This document shows positions 60,273 through 64,000 of a stretch of 64,000 nt of DNA, in pieces (within the stretch, counting starts at the first letter, position 1; every line of letters begins with the position of its first letter). The stretch lies in contig NZ_CP017476.1 of assembly GCF_001761385.1 (NCBI RefSeq), positions 4,143,501-4,207,500 of the forward strand, in the 5' to 3' direction. Under the pieces are notes generated by a model. The model did not search any database. It worked only from the letters and a program-made list of their open reading frames with translations, and was not told the DNA's origin. A program made the position numbers and the translations under genes. The DNA comes from Hydrogenophaga crassostreae (GTDB taxonomy: Bacteria > Pseudomonadota > Gammaproteobacteria > Burkholderiales > Burkholderiaceae_C).

Positions 60273-61106
60273 ATGAATTTACCCACCATCGCTTTGTTCG
60301 GTGCGGGCGGCAAGATGGGGGCGCGCCTGGCGCGCAACCTGCAGCGCAGCGACTACGTCGTGCGCCATGTAGAGGTCAGTGAAGTTGGGCAAAAACGCCT
60401 GAAAGACGAGCTGGGCATCACCTGCGTCGATGTGGACACTGCGCTGGCCGGCGTGGACGCGGTCATCCTCGCCGTGCCCGATACCGTGATCGGCAAGATT
60501 GCGGCCTCGATTTCGCCCAAGCTGAAAGCCGGCGTCATGGTCATCACTCTCGACGCTGCTGCGCCATTCGCGGGCCACCTGCCCGACCGGCCAGACCTGA
60601 CCTATTTCGTCACCCACCCCTGCCACCCGTCCATCTTCAACTACGAAGAAGGTGACGAAGCCCGCCGAGACCACTTCGGTGGTCTGGCCGCCCCGCAGTC
60701 CATCGTCAACTCGTTGATGCAAGGGCCGGCAGACCAATACGACATCGGCGAAGCCATCGCACGCACGATCTACGCGCCCATACTGCGCTCCTACCCCATG
60801 ACAGTGGAGCAGATGGCCTTGCTGGAACCAGGCCTGTCCGAAACCGTATGCGCCACATTGCTCGCGGTGATGCGCGACGGCATGGACGAAGTGGTCAAGC
60901 GCGGTGTGCCCAAAGAAGCCGCTCGCGATTTCCTGCTGGGCCACATGAACATTCTGGCCGCCGTGATCTTTGAAGAGATTCCTGGCGCCTTCTCCGATGC
61001 CTGCAACAAGGCCATCGAGTTCGGAAAACCCCGATTGATGCGAGACGACTGGCTGGATATCTTCAAGCCTGCCGAAATCGCCGACAGCATTAAGCGTATT
61101 ACCTGA
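60273..61106 (+). CDS. apnO: D-apionate oxidoisomerase-like NAD-binding dehydrogenase
   Basis: 277 residues. An N-terminal Rossmann fold (A-L-F-G-A-G-G-K-M-G-A-R-L-A-R, residues 7-21) precedes a helical 6-phosphogluconate-dehydrogenase-like C-terminal domain. Text such as T-H-P-C-H-P-S-I-F-N and M-A-L-L-E-P-G-L-S-E-T-V closely resembles ApnO, which converts D-apionate to 3-oxo-isoapionate. I assign it by remembered family pattern, not a search. GGAG lies 8 bases before the ATG. It is followed by a ribose-type ABC importer, consistent with uptake and catabolism of a branched sugar acid. It could be a paralogue acting on another sugar acid. Confidence 0.72.
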   Translation: MNLPTIALFGAGGKMGARLARNLQRSDYVVRHVEVSEVGQKRLKDELGITCVDVDTALAGVDAVILAVPDTVIGKIAASISPKLKAGVMVITLDAAAPFAGHLPDRPDLTYFVTHPCHPSIFNYEEGDEARRDHFGGLAAPQSIVNSLMQGPADQYDIGEAIARTIYAPILRSYPMTVEQMALLEPGLSETVCATLLAVMRDGMDEVVKRGVPKEAARDFLLGHMNILAAVIFEEIPGAFSDACNKAIEFGKPRLMRDDWLDIFKPAEIADSIKRIT

Positions 61107-61177
61107 TTCGACACGCTTATTCGAGGCGGAAACCGTCCGCCACCATCCCTTGGCAAGAAAAGAAAGTAGAGGCAAAC

Positions 61178-62122
61178 ATGTTCCCTTCCCGCAAACTCCT
61201 GGCCGCGATTCCGGCTGCATTGGTTCTGAGCTTTGGCGTCGCTTCGACCGCCAGCGCCAAGGACCTGATCGCCATCATCACGCCGTCCCACGACAATCCG
61301 TTCTTCAAGGCCGAAGCCGTGGGCGCCGAGGCGCGTGCGAAGGCATTGGGCTATGACACCCTGGTGCTGGTCCACGACGACGACGCAAACAAGCAGAACC
61401 AATTGTTTGATACCGCCATCGCCCGCAAAGCCAAGGCCATCATTCTGGACAACGCCGGCTCGGAAGCATCGGTTTCTGCGGTGAAGAAAGCCAAGGATGC
61501 GGGGATTCCGTCGTTCCTGATCGATCGCGAGATCAACACCACCGGCATCGCTGTGAGCCAGATCGTGTCGAACAACTACCAGGGCGCCCAGCTCGGTGCT
61601 GAAGAGTTCGTGAAGCTCATGAAGGAAAAAGGCAAGTACGTCGAGCTGGTGGGCCGCGAAGCCGACATCAACGCCGGTGTGCGTTCCAAGGGTTACCACG
61701 ACGTGATCGACAAGTACAAAGGTCTGGAAATGGTCGCACGCCAGTCGGCCAACTGGAGCCAGCCTGAAGCCTTCAAGATCATGGAGAGCATTCTTCAGGC
61801 CAACCCCGACATCAAGGGTGTGATTTCCGGCAACGACACCATGGCCATGGGTGCCTGGGCCGCATTGGTTGCTGCCAAGCGAACCGATGTGATCGTGGTG
61901 GGCTTCGACGGCAGCAACGACGTGCGCGACTCGATCAAGAAGGGTGGCATCAAGGCCACCGTGTTGCAGCCGGCCTACCGCCAGGCCGAAGTGGCCGTTG
62001 AGCAGGCCGACAAGTTCCTCAAGACAGGTTCAACCGGTCTGCCTGAAAAGCAGCTGATGGACTGCGTACTGATCAACAGCAAAAACGCTGGCAAGCTGGA
62101 AACCTTCACGCTCGCCAAATAA
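61178..62122 (+). CDS. Sugar ABC transporter substrate-binding protein, RbsB-like
   Basis: 314 residues. The signal peptide ends around A-S-T-A-S-A then Lys-Asp. The mature protein starts D-L-I-A-I-I-T-P-S-H-D-N-P-F-F, as in D-ribose-type periplasmic binding proteins, and has G-N-D-T-M-A-M-G-A and V-V-G-F-D-G-S in the second lobe. It delivers a pentose-like ligand to the importer encoded downstream. GAGG lies 6 bases upstream of the ATG. A strong 14-bp stem after its stop probably stabilises its transcript relative to the downstream genes. Confidence 0.9.
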   Translation: MFPSRKLLAAIPAALVLSFGVASTASAKDLIAIITPSHDNPFFKAEAVGAEARAKALGYDTLVLVHDDDANKQNQLFDTAIARKAKAIILDNAGSEASVSAVKKAKDAGIPSFLIDREINTTGIAVSQIVSNNYQGAQLGAEEFVKLMKEKGKYVELVGREADINAGVRSKGYHDVIDKYKGLEMVARQSANWSQPEAFKIMESILQANPDIKGVISGNDTMAMGAWAALVAAKRTDVIVVGFDGSNDVRDSIKKGGIKATVLQPAYRQAEVAVEQADKFLKTGSTGLPEKQLMDCVLINSKNAGKLETFTLAK

Positions 62123-62130
62123 GCAGGGGC

Positions 62131-62163
62131 ATGCCGCCGAACAGATCACCTGTTCGGCGGCAT
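62131..62163 (+). promoter_or_regulatory. Perfect 14-bp stem-loop after the binding-protein gene
   Basis: ATGCCGCCGAACAG and CTGTTCGGCGGCAT pair perfectly around the loop ATCAC. No T run follows, so it is more likely an mRNA-stabilising or partial-attenuation stem that lets the binding protein be made in excess of the rest of the importer. Confidence 0.7.
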
Positions 62164-62217
62164 CGATACGACCCACTGTCGGCACAATTTCTTCACTGGC
62201 CTAAAGCGCCCAGCGGC

Positions 62218-62898
62218 ATGTACTCCACCAAGTTGATTCGAAATACGCCTGTCACCCTGCTTCTGGGTGCAATGGGCCTGATGCTGAGCGGTTGCAAGAT
62301 CGAGCACAGAACAGAGGCCGAGAAGAAAGCGGCAACCTCGGTAGCGGGCAGCTTCGAAAACGCGTCCTTTGACCCCAAGGCTGAAGTTCAGGCCATGTGG
62401 GAAAGCAAGGTATTGCCTGCCATCGACAAGATGGCCGTCGACTACCCCACGCTCAAGGCGGCGATGGAACAAAACATGGATGAGGCCGGCGCCCAGCATG
62501 GGTACCGTGAAAAAGGCGAGAGCGGACCATGGAACATGGCCGTTCGAGCCGCCGGCGTGGTGGTGGCAGCGGAGACCGAACTCAGTGCAGGTACCGCAGA
62601 CATTGACGTCGATGGCGATGGCAAGGCAGATCTGCAAGTCCAGATCGGGCCCGTGATCCGCGCCACAGCCATCCGTGACACCTTGCCGTTCATCTCGTTC
62701 ACCAACTACACCAATCAGATTGATTTTGCCCAGCTTGCCAACGCGCTCAACGACCGAGCCTATGAAGCGGGCCTCAAAGACGTGGACCGCACCAAGTTGA
62801 TCGGTCAAAAGGTGGACCTTGTGGGCGTCTTCACCGCCGACAACGGCGAAGACCTGCCAGTTGTAACCGCCACGTCGTTCAAGGTGGTTGGGCCATGA
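62218..62898 (+). CDS. DUF2291 periplasmic lipoprotein of a sugar ABC system
   Basis: 226 residues from the ATG at 62218; the frame opens at 62131, but that part lies in the stem-loop. A lipoprotein signal ends M-L-S-G-C. The mature domain matches DUF2291, found with ribose-type importers; its role is not known. It contains a D-V-D-G-D-G-K-A-D calcium-like loop near residue 125. Its stop overlaps the start of the ABC ATPase by 4 bases. Confidence 0.83.
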   Translation: MYSTKLIRNTPVTLLLGAMGLMLSGCKIEHRTEAEKKAATSVAGSFENASFDPKAEVQAMWESKVLPAIDKMAVDYPTLKAAMEQNMDEAGAQHGYREKGESGPWNMAVRAAGVVVAAETELSAGTADIDVDGDGKADLQVQIGPVIRATAIRDTLPFISFTNYTNQIDFAQLANALNDRAYEAGLKDVDRTKLIGQKVDLVGVFTADNGEDLPVVTATSFKVVGP

Positions 62899-64000
62899 CA
62901 ACGCCACAACCGCATACAGAACACCCTGTGGTCTTGAGGCTGGAAGGTGTCAGCAAAATCTACCCCGGCACCATGGCACTCAAAAGCGTTGACTTCGACC
63001 TGCGCGCTGGCGCAGTGAACGTGCTTGTCGGTGAAAATGGCGCAGGCAAATCGACCATGATGAAAATCATTGCCGGTGTCGAGCAGCCCAGCGAAGGGCG
63101 CATTTTGCTGGATGGCAAACCCGTGCACCTGGGCAGCACCGAGCAGGCGAGAGCCAACGGCATCGGCATCGTTTTCCAGGAGCTGAACCTGTTCCCCAAC
63201 ATGAGCATCGCCGAAAACCTGTTCATCGGCCGTGAAGTGACCTCACCGTGGGGTGCCATTGAAAGGCAGGTTCACCGCGAAAAGGCCCAGGAATTGCTTC
63301 GCGAACTCGAACACGATCTGGATCCTGACCTGCTGGTCGGCGAGTTGCGCATCGGCCAGCAGCAGATCATCGAAATCGCCAAAGCCATGGCGCAAAACGC
63401 GCGCATCCTGATCCTCGACGAGCCCACCTCCGCGCTCAGCGCGCCCGAAGTGGAGATTCTGTTTCGCGTCATCAAGGATCTGAAATCGCGTGGCGTCGCA
63501 ATCGTCTACATCTCGCACCGACTGGAAGAGCTGATCCGCATCGGTGACTACATCACCGTTCTGCGCGATGGGCGCATCACGGGTTCCTCGGTGATGTCCG
63601 AGGTCGACGTTCCATGGATCGTGAAGCAGATGGTGGGCGCGAGCACGCGCAACTTCGCACGCTCGGATGACCACGCCTTTGGTGACACCTTGCTGGAAGT
63701 CAGCAACGTCTTCTTGCCCCGCTCCGGTGCGCCAGGCTACCTGGTGGACGACATGAGCCTGACCCTGCGCGCAGGAGAAATCGTGGGCATCTATGGACTG
63801 ATGGGCGCCGGGCGCACCGAACTCTTCGAGTGCATCTTCGGCTGCCATCCCGATCGCGCACGAGGCAGCGTCAAGCTGCTGGGCCAGGAGCTGATAGGCA
63901 AGGATGTGACCGCCTGCATCAACACCGGTCTGGCCCTGATTCCCGAAGACCGCAAGGCCGACGGTCTGGTGCATTCCATGTCAATTTCGGAGAACCTGAC
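62895..64000 (+). CDS. Sugar ABC transporter ATP-binding protein, RbsA-like (3' truncated by window)
   Basis: The frame opens with ATG at 62895, overlapping the DUF2291 gene by ATGA, and is still open at the window end after ~368 codons. The first nucleotide-binding domain has Walker A G-E-N-G-A-G-K-S-T-M-M (near residue 50), signature L-R-I-G-Q-Q-Q-I-I-E-I-A-K-A and Walker B I-L-I-L-D-E-P-T-S-A-L-S with V-Y-I-S-H-R. A second, ABC-like domain begins near residue 260 and includes G-L-M-G-A-G-R-T-E-L, as in RbsA/XylG-type double ATPases. It energises sugar uptake with the binding protein upstream; the permease should follow beyond the window. Confidence 0.9.
   Translation, partial: MTTPQPHTEHPVVLRLEGVSKIYPGTMALKSVDFDLRAGAVNVLVGENGAGKSTMMKIIAGVEQPSEGRILLDGKPVHLGSTEQARANGIGIVFQELNLFPNMSIAENLFIGREVTSPWGAIERQVHREKAQELLRELEHDLDPDLLVGELRIGQQQIIEIAKAMAQNARILILDEPTSALSAPEVEILFRVIKDLKSRGVAIVYISHRLEELIRIGDYITVLRDGRITGSSVMSEVDVPWIVKQMVGASTRNFARSDDHAFGDTLLEVSNVFLPRSGAPGYLVDDMSLTLRAGEIVGIYGLMGAGRTELFECIFGCHPDRARGSVKLLGQELIGKDVTACINTGLALIPEDRKADGLVHSMSISENL

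Overview
The window is high-GC DNA from a beta-proteobacterium, most likely Burkholderiales (Comamonadaceae-like, for example a Hydrogenophaga relative). This is inferred from the pilGHIJ-chpA / rubredoxin / thiD / hemL order, the yqgE-ruvX-pyrR-pyrB-pyrC'-plsC operon with a non-catalytic dihydroorotase, the DUF2868/DUF3482 pair and the dusB-fis-purH block. Coding density is high. There is one tRNA and no rRNA, CRISPR array, insertion sequence or prophage that I can see.

Layout. 1-4.7 kb: the 3' part of tamB, a TMEM165/GDT1-type manganese exporter behind a yybP-ykoY riboswitch, and tRNA-Arg(CCU) with a terminator. 4.7-14.7 kb: an accessory-looking minus-strand operon (sigma-70 family factor, 76-aa ORF, type I secretion ABC ATPase, HlyD adaptor, TolC channel, a 533-aa protein with perfect 18-residue repeats, and a Leu-rich membrane protein). 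Two unrecognised genes lie upstream of it. 14.8-20.5 kb: the DUF3482 GTPase/DUF2868 membrane pair, then an iron(III) ABC permease and ATPase diverging from a Fur-like box. 20.6-22.9 kb: a large lipoprotein joining DUF5648-like and RCC1-like repeats. 23.1-29.6 kb: a copper cluster (PepSY membrane protein, OprC-like TonB receptor, small ORF, Crp-type regulator, two DUF2946 proteins, PCu(A)C chaperone). 29.7-34.2 kb: a glutathione S-transferase, an esterase/Baeyer-Villiger monooxygenase fusion, and cbpA-cbpM. 34.3-39.0 kb: the pyrimidine operon. 39.1-50.5 kb: a photolyase and the Pil-Chp twitching chemosensory system. 50.6-60.0 kb: housekeeping genes (rubredoxin, thiD, hemL, purH, fis, dusB, a YqaA protein, an MFS transporter, an RsuA-family pseudouridine synthase, ychF). 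60.3-64.0 kb: an apnO-like oxidoisomerase followed by a ribose-type ABC importer cut by the window end.

The best candidate for an undescribed system is the sigma-factor/type I secretion operon at about 4.75-12.7 kb. Its first four genes overlap by 4-11 bases or are separated by 3 bases. The downstream repeat protein has no N-terminal signal peptide and a tail that is acidic then Leu/Gly-rich, as expected for a secreted substrate. Second-rank items are the esterase-BVMO fusion, the regulator-linked copper cluster and the apionate-type catabolic/transport cluster.
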